This document shows, piece after piece, positions 1 to 10,373 of a stretch of DNA of 64,000 nucleotides (its first letter is position 1; each line of letters starts with the position of its first letter). Under the pieces are notes generated by a model. That model made no database searches. It was given only the letters and a program-made list of their open reading frames with translations, and had not been told where the DNA came from. Source of the stretch: Kribbella antiqua (GTDB taxonomy: Bacteria; Actinomycetota; Actinomycetes; Propionibacteriales; Kribbellaceae); NCBI RefSeq assembly GCF_004345665.1, contig NZ_SLWR01000005.1, positions 1-64,000 on the forward strand, written 5' to 3'. A program made the translations under genes and the position numbers.

Positions 1-1
1 G

Positions 2-271
2 ACCACCACCAGCCACCCCGACGGCTCCATCACCCTCACCACCCCCACCGGCCACCGCCACACCACCGTCCCACCCGCCCGCGGCCCCATCACCAACCCC
101 AACCACAACACCCACACCCACACCCACACCGACAGCGGCACCGGCGCCGGCACGGACATCCGCACCGGAATTCGGGACGCGTACGTCGCTCCGGACGGCT
201 CCGGCGACGTCCTCAATCGGCCCACGCCTGGTCCGCGGCGCCTACCCGCCGATGACCCACCACCTTTCTAG
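2..271 (+). CDS. DUF222/HNH endonuclease family protein, C-terminal fragment
   Basis: Frame 2 is open from the window edge to a TAG stop and encodes about 89 residues. The stretch TTTSHPDGSITLTTPTGHRH followed by a Pro-rich tail matches the segment that follows the HNH motif in actinobacterial DUF222/13E12-type nucleases (family knowledge). The HNH catalytic core and the DUF222 domain would lie outside the window. A run of CACCCA hexamers near 110-131 encodes His-Thr repeats and may be a site of length variation. These genes are usually multicopy in actinomycetes and some are associated with mobile DNA. The assignment rests on the short tail only. Confidence 0.6.
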   Translation, partial: TTTSHPDGSITLTTPTGHRHTTVPPARGPITNPNHNTHTHTHTDSGTGAGTDIRTGIRDAYVAPDGSGDVLNRPTPGPRRLPADDPPPF

Positions 272-322
272 CCGCGAGCGGGTCTGATCACCGCCACGCC
301 ACAGTGCGGAGGGTAGGAGCAA

Positions 323-360
323 GGATGCGGTCGCCGGGTATCACGCACTCCGCCGCATCC
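323..360. terminator. Candidate bidirectional terminator
   Basis: GGATGCGG at 323-330 and CCGCATCC at 353-360 form an 8-bp perfect inverted repeat with a 22-nt loop between two convergent genes. There is no T tract, as is common in actinomycetes. Confidence 0.4.
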
Positions 361-384
361 GGACATCGCGACCTACGGGCCTGT

Positions 385-1755
385 TCACCGGCGAGCGAAG
401 CGCGACTTGAGAGAGGCGATGGTGAGGAGGGTGGCCACGGTGATGACGGCGCCGGTCCAGGCGGCGGTGGTGTAGCCGGACTCGCGGGGGAAGACGTTGG
501 TGGTGTGGCTGGCGAGGATGAGGCCGCCGAGGGCGCTGCCGATGGAGAAGCCGACGCTGCGCACGACCTGGTTGACGCTCATGGCGCTGGCGGTCTCGGC
601 TTTGGGAGTGACCGCAAGGATGACTGCGGGCATGGCTGCCGAGAACGCGCCGACGCCGAAGCCGAGGATGCTCATCGCGATCACCGGCTCGGCCAAGTGA
701 CCGCGGGCTAGCGCGAAGAGCAGGAAAGCGGCCAGGACGACCGTTGTGCTGGCGGCGAGCAGTGTGCGGGCGCTGAGCTTGGTGCGTAGGCGCGGCGCGA
801 GCTTGCCGGCGGTGAAGCCGAGCAGCGAGAACGGGACGAGCACGAGCCCAGCCTGGAAGGTGTCCAACCCAAAGGTGGTGGGTGTCTGGACGTAGCGGGT
901 GATCAGGCTGAGCAGCAGATACATGCCGACACCACCGGTGAGCATCGCCAGGTTCGCGGCGGCGACAGCAGGGTGACGAAGGAGTCGTACGTCGACCAGC
1001 GGCTTGACGGTGCGCGCCTCGAGGACCGCCCACACGGCAAGCAACAGCAGCGAGACCACGAGGACGGCTGCGGCTGCAGTGGCGTGCTGGCGCCACAGCG
1101 TGGTCTGACTGATAACGAGAAGCAACGCGAGCAGCGCCACAGTCAGCAGCACCGCCCCGCGCACATCAACACGTGCGGACGATCTGGCCGGTGCCTGCGG
1201 CAGTACGACGATGGCCGCGCCCAGTGCGGCGACGGTGACGACCAGACCGAGGGCGTAGGCAGCGCGGATGCCGGCGAGGTCGGTGAGTAGCCCAGCCAGC
1301 GGATAGCCGACACCAATGCCGGCGGTGGAGGCGACCGAGAGCAGCGCGATCGTGCTACCGGACTGCGCCTCGTCGAGGTGATCGCGGGCGGTGGCCATCA
1401 TCAGCGGAGTCAGACTCAGCCCGACCCCCTGACCTGCACGGCCAATGAGCAGCAAGGCAAAGGGCAGTGGGATCACAGTCAGCACGCTGCCGGCCACGCC
1501 GACGCCGAGAGCAGCCAGTACGACGGTTCGCCGGCGAGGGCCAGAGCCGAGCCGGCCCAGCAGTGGAGTGGCGAGCGCGCCGGACAGCAACGCAATGGTC
1601 AGAGTCCACTGCGCCGCAGCCAGCGAGACGTCGTACTGCTGCGCGACCGCGGTGATCAGCGGAGCACCCAGACTGCCGACAACTGCGACGACCAGACCGA
1701 CGAAAACGACGACGGGAATTAGGAACCTGGTGCCGGTGGCGGTGTTCATAGGCAT
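385..1755 (-). CDS. MFS transporter (drug efflux type)
   Basis: A roughly 455-residue integral membrane protein with about 12 hydrophobic segments. The first helix region (FLIPVVVFVGLVVAVVGS) and the motif RAGQGVGLSLTPLMM in the fourth helix area fit DHA-type major facilitator transporters that export drugs or small metabolites by proton antiport. The reading frame is open further upstream into the TetR gene, but the ATG codons at 1755 and 1749 lie just after that gene's stop and are the likely starts. The substrate cannot be told. It is the second gene of a TetR-MFS unit and is expected to be repressed by the upstream regulator. Confidence 0.85.
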   Translation of the reverse strand: MPMNTATGTRFLIPVVVFVGLVVAVVGSLGAPLITAVAQQYDVSLAAAQWTLTIALLSGALATPLLGRLGSGPRRRTVVLAALGVGVAGSVLTVIPLPFALLLIGRAGQGVGLSLTPLMMATARDHLDEAQSGSTIALLSVASTAGIGVGYPLAGLLTDLAGIRAAYALGLVVTVAALGAAIVVLPQAPARSSARVDVRGAVLLTVALLALLLVISQTTLWRQHATAAAAVLVVSLLLLAVWAVLEARTVKPLVDVRLLRHPAVAAANLAMLTGGVGMYLLLSLITRYVQTPTTFGLDTFQAGLVLVPFSLLGFTAGKLAPRLRTKLSARTLLAASTTVVLAAFLLFALARGHLAEPVIAMSILGFGVGAFSAAMPAVILAVTPKAETASAMSVNQVVRSVGFSIGSALGGLILASHTTNVFPRESGYTTAAWTGAVITVATLLTIASLKSRFARR

Positions 1756-1786
1756 GCCGGTGGCGGGCTCATACGGGTGCTGGTGC

Positions 1787-2365
1787 TCATTGGTTGGTCT
1801 CGGTGGTGATGTGGTTGAACAGTCCGGGCTGGATGCGCGTGCGTGCTTGCCGGGCCCATCCCTCATCGACCTCGGCCAACTCGAGGGCGGCTCCGGTGTT
1901 GAGCAGCATGCCGAAGGCCAGAAACGCTTTGATTGCGACCGGATCGAGCCCAGCGGTATCGGCGACGGCCTGCCAGAGCCGGCCGAAGCTGGCCCGGACC
2001 GCGTCGCGCACCTCGGGGTCCCCAGCGGCTGCAGCGGTCGTGCCCTGCAGTTGCAGCAGCAGAGTGGTGCGGTCCGCGAGCATGGCGTCGTACTCGCGGC
2101 CCATCGCGGTCAGCGCCTCGAGCCCGCTTGCACCGCCGGCGCCGAGCATCGCCAGTGTCATCCGCTCGAACGCGGCGTCGACGCAGGCGAGGAACAGTTG
2201 CTTCTTGGTGCCGAAGAGCCGGAACACATAGGCCTGGGTGATGCCTGCCCGGTGGGCGATCGTTTCGGTCGACACGCCGTGCAGCCCGGCCACGGCGAAC
2301 TCCTGCTCGGCAACGGCGAGCACCTGCGCGCGGCGCTCCTGACCGGTCATCCGGGATGGCGACAT
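1787..2365 (-). CDS. TetR/AcrR family transcriptional regulator
   Basis: 192 residues with an N-terminal TetR helix-turn-helix (GVSTETIAHRAGITQAYVFR, about residues 30-50, then LFGTKKQLF). The C-terminal all-helical part is the ligand and dimerisation domain. It lies 31 nt ahead of the MFS gene on the same strand, so the two are probably one operon in which the regulator senses a substrate of the pump and also controls itself. An imperfect 18-bp dyad sits 9 nt upstream of the ATG. An alternative start is the ATG at 2350 (MTGQERR). Confidence 0.92.
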   Translation of the reverse strand: MSPSRMTGQERRAQVLAVAEQEFAVAGLHGVSTETIAHRAGITQAYVFRLFGTKKQLFLACVDAAFERMTLAMLGAGGASGLEALTAMGREYDAMLADRTTLLLQLQGTTAAAAGDPEVRDAVRASFGRLWQAVADTAGLDPVAIKAFLAFGMLLNTGAALELAEVDEGWARQARTRIQPGLFNHITTETNQ

Positions 2366-2373
2366 GCCAGCTA

Positions 2374-2391
2374 AGTTAGTAGGTAGTAACT
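2374..2391. promoter_or_regulatory. Candidate TetR operator
   Basis: AGTTAGTAGGTAGTAACT is an imperfect palindrome (14 of 18 positions symmetric). It lies between the tetR-type gene and the divergent DUF2332 gene. Size, symmetry and place fit an autoregulatory TetR operator. Assignment is by inference. Confidence 0.55.
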
Positions 2392-2458
2392 AGAAACTTC
2401 GAGCCCTTGTCTGGTTTGTCACTTAGACTCCCCGGGATGCCCGACAGCAGGAAGAGCC

Positions 2459-3532
2459 ATGCTCATGGGTAGGGCCCGCACACCCGCTCAGGTGTACCGG
2501 CACTTCGGTGAGGTCGATGCCGCCCAGTCCCCGTTGTACGAGCGCGTCGCGGTCGCCCTGAGCGAGTCCGACGAAGCGCTGCGCGCCATCGAGGCGGCGC
2601 CGGCGCGGAAGCGGCACCCGACGGTGATCCTCGCGGCGCTGCATGACCTCGCCCTCGCCGGGCGGGCCCCGGAGCTCGCCGCGGCGTATGCCGCTGGGGA
2701 CGGCGACGCTGCTGCCGAGGCGGCGGTCGACACTCTGTTGCGGATGACCGACTCGGTTGTGGCCATCGCCGTACGTCGGCCGCTGCGGACCAACGAGGCC
2801 GGACGCTGCGCCGTGCTGTATCCGGCCATTGCCGAGGCAGCCCGCCGGGTCGGTGCGGATGCGATCGGGCTGATCGACGTGGGCTGCTCGGCCGGGCTCA
2901 ATCTCAACGTCGACCGCGTTGGCATCAGCTACAGCAACGGGCAATCGCTGGGCGACCCGTCATCTCCCGTGCAGCAATCGGCCAAGATCGTGGGAGACCG
3001 GGCCCTGCCAACGCGGGCGATGCCCGAGGTCGTGGCCCGGGTCGGCGTCGACCTCGATCCGGTCGACGTGACCGACGCGGATGAGGCTCGATGGATGCGC
3101 GCCTGCGTGTGGCCGGATCAGCTGGAGCAGGTCGCGAGGCTCGACGCGGAGCTGGCGTTGGCCGCGACAGCTCCTCCACTGCTGATCCAAGGTGACGCCG
3201 TCGAGGCGCTGCCAGACGCCTTCGTACAGGTGCCTGCGGGCGCCCTGCCTGTCGTCACCACGACGTGGTCCCTGTCGCGCCTCTCGCTCGAGAGCCGCCT
3301 GCGCTTCCTGCACCGACTCGACGAGGCGGCAACAGGACGGACGGTGGCGTTGGTTTCAGTCGAAGGGGTCGGCGTCGCGCCGTCGATCCCGACTTTGGGC
3401 GATCGCCGCGCCTCTGGCCACAGCATCATCGGCCTGGCTGGGTTCGATCACTCGACGATGCGCGCCGAGGCCATTGGCCGCTGCTGGTCGCAGGGCCGCT
3501 TGCTGGCGTGGCTGGCAGACCCTCCAGCCTGA
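2459..3532 (+). CDS. DUF2332 domain-containing protein
   Basis: A 357-residue cytoplasmic protein that matches the actinobacterial DUF2332 family over its length, including LIDVGCSAGLNLN (about residues 140-152), which resembles the glycine-rich SAM-binding motif of Rossmann methyltransferases. The methyltransferase idea is an inference; no activity is established for the family. The ATG at 2459 has AGGAAG 4 nt upstream; a second ATG lies two codons later. It is transcribed divergently from the TetR gene and may share its operator. Confidence 0.85.
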   Translation: MLMGRARTPAQVYRHFGEVDAAQSPLYERVAVALSESDEALRAIEAAPARKRHPTVILAALHDLALAGRAPELAAAYAAGDGDAAAEAAVDTLLRMTDSVVAIAVRRPLRTNEAGRCAVLYPAIAEAARRVGADAIGLIDVGCSAGLNLNVDRVGISYSNGQSLGDPSSPVQQSAKIVGDRALPTRAMPEVVARVGVDLDPVDVTDADEARWMRACVWPDQLEQVARLDAELALAATAPPLLIQGDAVEALPDAFVQVPAGALPVVTTTWSLSRLSLESRLRFLHRLDEAATGRTVALVSVEGVGVAPSIPTLGDRRASGHSIIGLAGFDHSTMRAEAIGRCWSQGRLLAWLADPPA

Positions 3533-3544
3533 GAGCAGAGCAAG

Positions 3545-3584
3545 CCGCAGCGGCCGTCGGGTTCCGGCTCGGCGGCCGCTGCGG
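3545..3584. terminator. Strong hairpin terminator
   Basis: CCGCAGCGGCCG (3545-3556) and CGGCCGCTGCGG (3573-3584) form a perfect 12-bp stem with a 16-nt loop, 12 nt after the DUF2332 stop. It may also end the convergent small gene at 3631. Confidence 0.7.
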
Positions 3585-3630
3585 ATGTTCTGTGGGTGAC
3601 CTGGTCTGGCGGGCCCTGCCACCCGGATTG

Positions 3631-3837
3631 TCAGCCGAGAACGGACTTGGTCTTGTCGTCCCGGGTGAGATGGTCGCGGCCGGCCGGATGCCGCTCACGC
3701 TGCGGTTCGTGCAGCACGTGCTCGGTCCGTGGCGCCGGGCATACCGGGCCGCGGCGGATCGGGCCGCCACCCAGTCTCCGGCTCTTCCACTGCTTCTCTT
3801 CGTAGTCGTAGTAAGAGTCGACGCCTCCGAATGTCAT
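3631..3837 (-). CDS. Small hypothetical protein (68 aa)
   Basis: The frame is open further upstream, but the ATG at 3837 (MTFGGVDSYYDYEEKQWK) is chosen because GGGAGGAC lies 5 nt before it. The product is polar, begins with an acidic Tyr-rich stretch and continues with Arg/Pro-rich sequence; there is no signal peptide or membrane segment. I do not recognise a family. The strong ribosome binding site and the lack of a competing gene make it likely to be real. Confidence 0.65.
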   Translation of the reverse strand: MTFGGVDSYYDYEEKQWKSRRLGGGPIRRGPVCPAPRTEHVLHEPQRERHPAGRDHLTRDDKTKSVLG

Positions 3838-4009
3838 CGCTCGTCCTCCCTCGACCCCCCGGTCCCCTGCTGGCGATTCCCACATTCCGTCACGAATGGC
3901 CTGCGACACAAGCAATTCCGGAAAAACCCATTACCAAACACAATTCAACGCCGTCTTGTGTGCGGTTTGACGTCAATAATGGGCCAAACCCGTTAAATGC
4001 TTGACGTTC
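3838..4009. other. Relatively AT-rich intergenic region
   Basis: This 172-bp gap separates the small hypothetical gene from the end of treZ and is visibly richer in A and T than its surroundings. It holds a perfect 10-bp palindrome TTGACGTCAA (3967-3976) and a second TTGACG at about 4001. No terminator hairpin for treZ was seen. The palindrome could be a regulator site, but no partner is known. Confidence 0.4.
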
Positions 4010-5734
4010 TCAGACGGCGAATATGCCAACCCCGTGCTCGGCAAGGCGAACACCATCGGTGACCACCTCGGCCGTGCCGAAGGCCATCACCTGGTACGAC
4101 GGGACGCCGTCGACCGGCACCACGGCCTCGTGATCGGCCAGATTCACCGCCACGCGAAGACGTCCGCGGGTGATCACCAGCCAGTCCCCGTTGACGTCGT
4201 ACGCAATGTCGACCGAGTCGAGGCGATCGTTGCGCAGGTCGGGCGTACGGGCGCGCAGGGCAAGCAGGTCGCGGTACCAGGCGAGCAGTTCGCGGTGGGG
4301 TGACTCGTCGAGCTCGGACCAGTCGAGGACCGAACTGCGCCAGGTCTCGGGGTCCTGCGGGTCCGGGATCTCCTCCGCGTCCCACCCGTGCTCGGCGAAC
4401 TCGCGCCGGCGACCGGTGCGAACCGCCTCGGCCAGCTCAGGCTCGTCGTGATCGGTGAAGTAGCGCCACGGTGTCGAGGCGCCCCACTCCTCGCCCATGA
4501 ACAGCATCGGCGTGTACGGCGAGGTGATCACCAGCGCGGCCCCGATCGCGAGCTGCCCTGGCGTGAGCGCGGGCCGGTCGCCGAGCGCACGGTTGCCGAC
4601 CTGGTCGTGGTTCGAGGTGTAGGCGAAGAACTCGCCGCCCCGGTGCCGGGCCGGGTCGACCGGACGCCCCCAGTCCTGGCCGCGGAACGTGGAGTACGAC
4701 CCGTCGTGCAGGAACACCTGCGTCAGCGTCTTGGCGAACACACCGGGCTCACCGAAGTCCACGTAGTACCCGGCTCGCTCACCGGTCAGCAGCGTGTGCA
4801 GCGCATGGTGGAAGTCGTCACTCCACTGCGCCGTCATACCGAAGCCGCCGTCGTCCACCGGCTCGACCATGCGCGGGTCGTTGAGGTCTGACTCCGCCAC
4901 CAGCCCGAGCGGCCGGCCAACCTCCTTCGACAACTCAGCCGTCTCTGACGACAGCTGAGCCAACACGTGGGTCGGGCTGTCGTCAGCCAGCGCGTGTACG
5001 GCGTCCAGTCGCAGAGCGTCGAGGTGGAACGACCGGAACCAGCGCAGCGCGTTGTCGCAGATCCAGCGGCGCACATCGGTGCTGCCGGGGTCGTCGAGGT
5101 TGACCGCCGGACCCCAAGGCGTGGTGTGCCGGTCGGTGAAGTACGGCCCGAAGGAGGCTAGGTGGTTACCGCTCGGCCCAAGGTGGTTGTAGACGACGTC
5201 GAGGCAGACAGCCAGGCCGGCGGAGTGGCAGCGGTCGACGAACCGTTGCAGCGCTTCCGGGCCGCCGTACGGCTCGTGCACGGCGTAGAGGTGGACACCG
5301 TCGTACCCCCAGCCGTGCTGACCGGGGAAGGCTGCGACTGGCATCAGCGACACGACCTCGACGCCCAGTGCCACCAGGTAGTCCAGGTGTCCGGCGGCGG
5401 CTTCCAGCGTTCCTTCTGGGGTGAAGGTGCCGATGTGCAGCTCGTAGAAGACAGAGCCGCGCACGTCCCGGCCGGCCCAGTCCTTGTCGGTCCAGTCATA
5501 CCTGTCCTCGTCGAAGACCCTGCTGAAGCCGTGTACGCCGTACGGCTGCCAGGCACTGCGTGGATCGGGCAGGGGCTCGCTGCCGTCGACGGAGAACGCG
5601 TAGTCGGTCCCATGGCCAGCCTCGGCGACCTCCAGCTGCCACCAGCCATCACGCGGAACCAGAGCGCGGCGGCTGTCGGTCAGCACCAGGTCGACTGACG
5701 ACGCGTCAGGTGCCCAGACAGTAAAGGTGTGCAA
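4010..5734 (-). CDS. treZ: Malto-oligosyltrehalose trehalohydrolase
   Basis: 574 residues of the GH13 trehalohydrolase family (EC 3.2.1.141), which releases trehalose from maltooligosyl-trehalose in the cytoplasm. An N-terminal beta-sandwich (MHTFTVWAPDASSVDLVL) precedes the barrel. Likely catalytic residues are the Asp in ALRLDAVHAL, the Glu in LVAESDLND and the Asp in TSNHDQVGNRA. The start is a TTG at 5734 with GAGGAG 8 nt upstream; no ATG or GTG is better placed. It begins 4 nt after the treY stop and is the last gene of the treX-treY-treZ operon. Confidence 0.95.
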   Translation of the reverse strand: MHTFTVWAPDASSVDLVLTDSRRALVPRDGWWQLEVAEAGHGTDYAFSVDGSEPLPDPRSAWQPYGVHGFSRVFDEDRYDWTDKDWAGRDVRGSVFYELHIGTFTPEGTLEAAAGHLDYLVALGVEVVSLMPVAAFPGQHGWGYDGVHLYAVHEPYGGPEALQRFVDRCHSAGLAVCLDVVYNHLGPSGNHLASFGPYFTDRHTTPWGPAVNLDDPGSTDVRRWICDNALRWFRSFHLDALRLDAVHALADDSPTHVLAQLSSETAELSKEVGRPLGLVAESDLNDPRMVEPVDDGGFGMTAQWSDDFHHALHTLLTGERAGYYVDFGEPGVFAKTLTQVFLHDGSYSTFRGQDWGRPVDPARHRGGEFFAYTSNHDQVGNRALGDRPALTPGQLAIGAALVITSPYTPMLFMGEEWGASTPWRYFTDHDEPELAEAVRTGRRREFAEHGWDAEEIPDPQDPETWRSSVLDWSELDESPHRELLAWYRDLLALRARTPDLRNDRLDSVDIAYDVNGDWLVITRGRLRVAVNLADHEAVVPVDGVPSYQVMAFGTAEVVTDGVRLAEHGVGIFAV

Positions 5735-5738
5735 GGGC

Positions 5739-8140
5739 TCAGCTCCTCACGAGCAGGGCTACCGGGAGGTCCTCCAGCAGCTCGTGGATGCGGGCTGCTC
5801 CACTACCCACCTCACGACCGGTCAACACGTTCTTCCATTGCCCACTCGGGAGGACGACCGTGCTGTCGCCCCAGCCACCGAGCCGATGCAGTGCGGCGGG
5901 CAGACGGGTTGCCACCGTGATGACCGCGTCACCGCGGGCGAAGGCGACCGCGTGGCCGTTGGAAGTGGGCAGCGGGGTGTAGCTGCCGGCGAAGGCGTCT
6001 GGATACTGCCGACGGAGGCGGAGTGCGCGGGAGGTGACGAGGAGCTTTTCGTCCGAGAGGTTGTCGGGCTTGGCGCCGTCGTCCAGCCGGTGCAGCCGAG
6101 CAATGCGGTGCTGGTAGACGACAGGCCGCCGGTTGTCCGGGTCCACGAGTGACAGGTCGACCAGCTCAGTGCCCTGGTAGACATCCGGTACGCCGGGCAT
6201 CGTCAGCTGCACCAGCTTCTGTCCGAGCGTGGCCGCGCGGACGAACTCGGCTTGCCGCGCGGCAAAGCGTCGTACGGACTCCAGGACAGCAGCGTCTGCG
6301 AGGACTGCAGTGGTGAAGGCTGCGACGGCGTGCTCGTACTCCTCGTCCGGGGAGGTCCAGGTGGTGTGGCGCTTGGCCTCCCGGATCGCCTTGAGGAGAT
6401 AGCCCTGCAGGCGGTCCTCTGGCAGCGGGCCGTCGTCCCAGGTGCCGAAGAGCGTCTGCCAGAACAGGTACTCCGTGCTGCCGTCGAGCAACGGACTCCG
6501 GTGGTCCTCGGACAGCCGCCGCCACTCGCGGACTGCCTCCGCCCACGCAGCCGGTTGTTCCGACAGCACACCGAGCCGGGCACGCACGTCCTCGGACCGC
6601 TTGGTGTCGTGGGTGGACAGCGTGGTCATCGTCTTCGGCCAGTGCTGGTTCAGCCGGGCCGCATAGGCGTGGAACTCCTCCGGCGACACCCCGAAGTGCG
6701 TCGGGTCCCCGCCGACCTCGTTGAGCGACGAGAGCCGGAACCACCGGTAGAACGCGGTGTCCTCGACTCCCTTGGCCATCACCGGTCCGCACGTCTGCTG
6801 GAACCGCACGATCAGCTCATGCCGCGCGTGCTCGTCGATCCTGCTCGCCGTACCGGTCTCCCGGCCGAGCAGCAGGTGCAGTACGACGTCCAGCGTCTCC
6901 TGGCGATCCTCATCCAGCTGCAAGCGAGCCTTCGAAGCGGCGTGCTCAAGCGCCTCGACAGCTGTGGCAGACGGCTGCTCCCCCGGTACGACGTACGCGC
7001 GGTAGCGGTCGAAGTTGACCAGCAACTCCACAACCACCTCATGGAACGCACGGCGGGTGTGGTCGCGCAGACGGACGTCGTCCTGGCAGATGCGAGCCAG
7101 CAACTCCACCAGCCGGTGCACCTCGGCGTACTGCCCGTGCTTCACCACCTCCCGTTTGGCTTCCTCCACTACCGGCCCGAAGTCCGCCGGCTCACCAGTG
7201 AGCTCGGAGTGGAAGGCCGCGAGCGGTGCAGCGCCGGCTGGGTCGATGAAGAGCCCGCCCACGCGCAACAGTGCGTCGTACCCAGTGGTGCCGGCGCAGG
7301 GCCAGTCGCGCGGGAGCTCCTCATCGCCCTCGAGGATCTTCTCCACTACAACCCACGCACCGCCAGTGCGCTCGGCCAGACGACGCAAGTACCCGCGTGG
7401 GTCCGCCAGACCGTCCGGGTGGTCGATGCGGAAGCCGTTGAGCTTGCCCTCGTGCAGCAGCGCGAAGAGCAGCTCATGCGTGGCCTCGAACACCTCCTGC
7501 GTCTCCACCCGCACAGCAGCGAGGGTGTCGACGTCGAAGAAGCGCCGGTAGTTCAGCTCCTCGTCAGCGACCCGCCAGTGCGCCAGGCGGTACCACTGCT
7601 CGGTCACCAGCTCCGCGATCGGCAGGCCCTCTGTGCCAGGCCGCAGCGGGTACTCGTGGTCGTAGTACCGCAGTACGTCGCCGTCGACCGACAGCTCCCC
7701 ATCGGCCAGCACTTTGCCGATCCGCTGACCCAGCACGGCCATCAGCAACGGCTGGTTACCCGACCCCCAGTCGACGTCGAACCACTCCGCGTACGGCGAC
7801 CCCGGGCCATCCCGCAGCACCGACCACAGCGCCTTGTTGAGCCGCGCCGGAGTAGGCACAGCCACATGATTCGGTACGACGTCCGCCACCGCACCCATCC
7901 GGTGGTCGACCAACCGAGCGGCCAGCCGGTCGAACGCGGGGCGACCACCCGCCGGCTCCGACAGCCGGCTGTGGTCCACCACGTCGTACCCGTGAGTGGA
8001 GCCGGGCGCGGCCTGGAGGATCGGGGACAGGTAAGCATGAGAGATCCCGAGGCTGTGCAGGTACGGGACGACCTCAGCGGCGTCGTCGAACCCGAAACCG
8101 GCATGCAACTGCAGCCGGTAGGTGGCCTGCGGGACCCCCG

Positions 8141-8144
<4 letters not shown>
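5739..8144 (-). CDS. treY: Malto-oligosyltrehalose synthase
   Basis: 801 residues, the normal size for TreY (EC 5.4.99.15), which turns the reducing-end alpha-1,4 bond of a maltodextrin into the alpha-1,1 bond of trehalose. The start MTGVPQATYRLQ is typical. GH13 catalytic residues are visible in GFRIDHPDGLADP (Asp nucleophile), VVVEKILEGDEELP (Glu) and STHDTKRSEDVRARL (Asp). The open frame runs 112 codons further upstream, but that part lies inside glgX. The ATG at 8144 overlaps the glgX stop as ATGA, implying translational coupling. Confidence 0.96.
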
Positions 8145-10258
<2,114 letters not shown>

Positions 10259-10315
10259 CCGACGACAGTAGCCACCTCCACCCCCAGAGCATGCATGGTG
10301 GGGTGTTTTGCTCCC

Positions 10316-10327
10316 GAGTGTTCACTC
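10316..10327. promoter_or_regulatory. Short dyad upstream of trehalose operon
   Basis: GAGTG-TT-CACTC lies 58 nt before the glgX GTG, between the terminator of the upstream giant gene and the operon start. It may be an operator for treXYZ, but no regulator is encoded nearby, so support is weak. Confidence 0.3.
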
Positions 10328-10328
10328 C

Positions 10329-10366
10329 GGTGCGCCGGACCGCGTGAAGGTGCAGCCCGGCGCACC
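10329..10366 (-). terminator. Terminator of the giant RTX gene
   Basis: GGTGCGCCGG (10329-10338) and CCGGCGCACC (10357-10366) form a perfect 10-bp stem 8 nt downstream of the stop of the RTX gene and ahead of glgX, so it should separate the two transcripts. Confidence 0.65.
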
Positions 10367-10373
10367 CGATCGC

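Noticed and set aside
110-131. Possible CRISPR or tandem repeat in CACCCA hexamers
   Set aside because: Only a few hexamers, in frame, coding for His-Thr repeats in the nuclease tail; no spacers.
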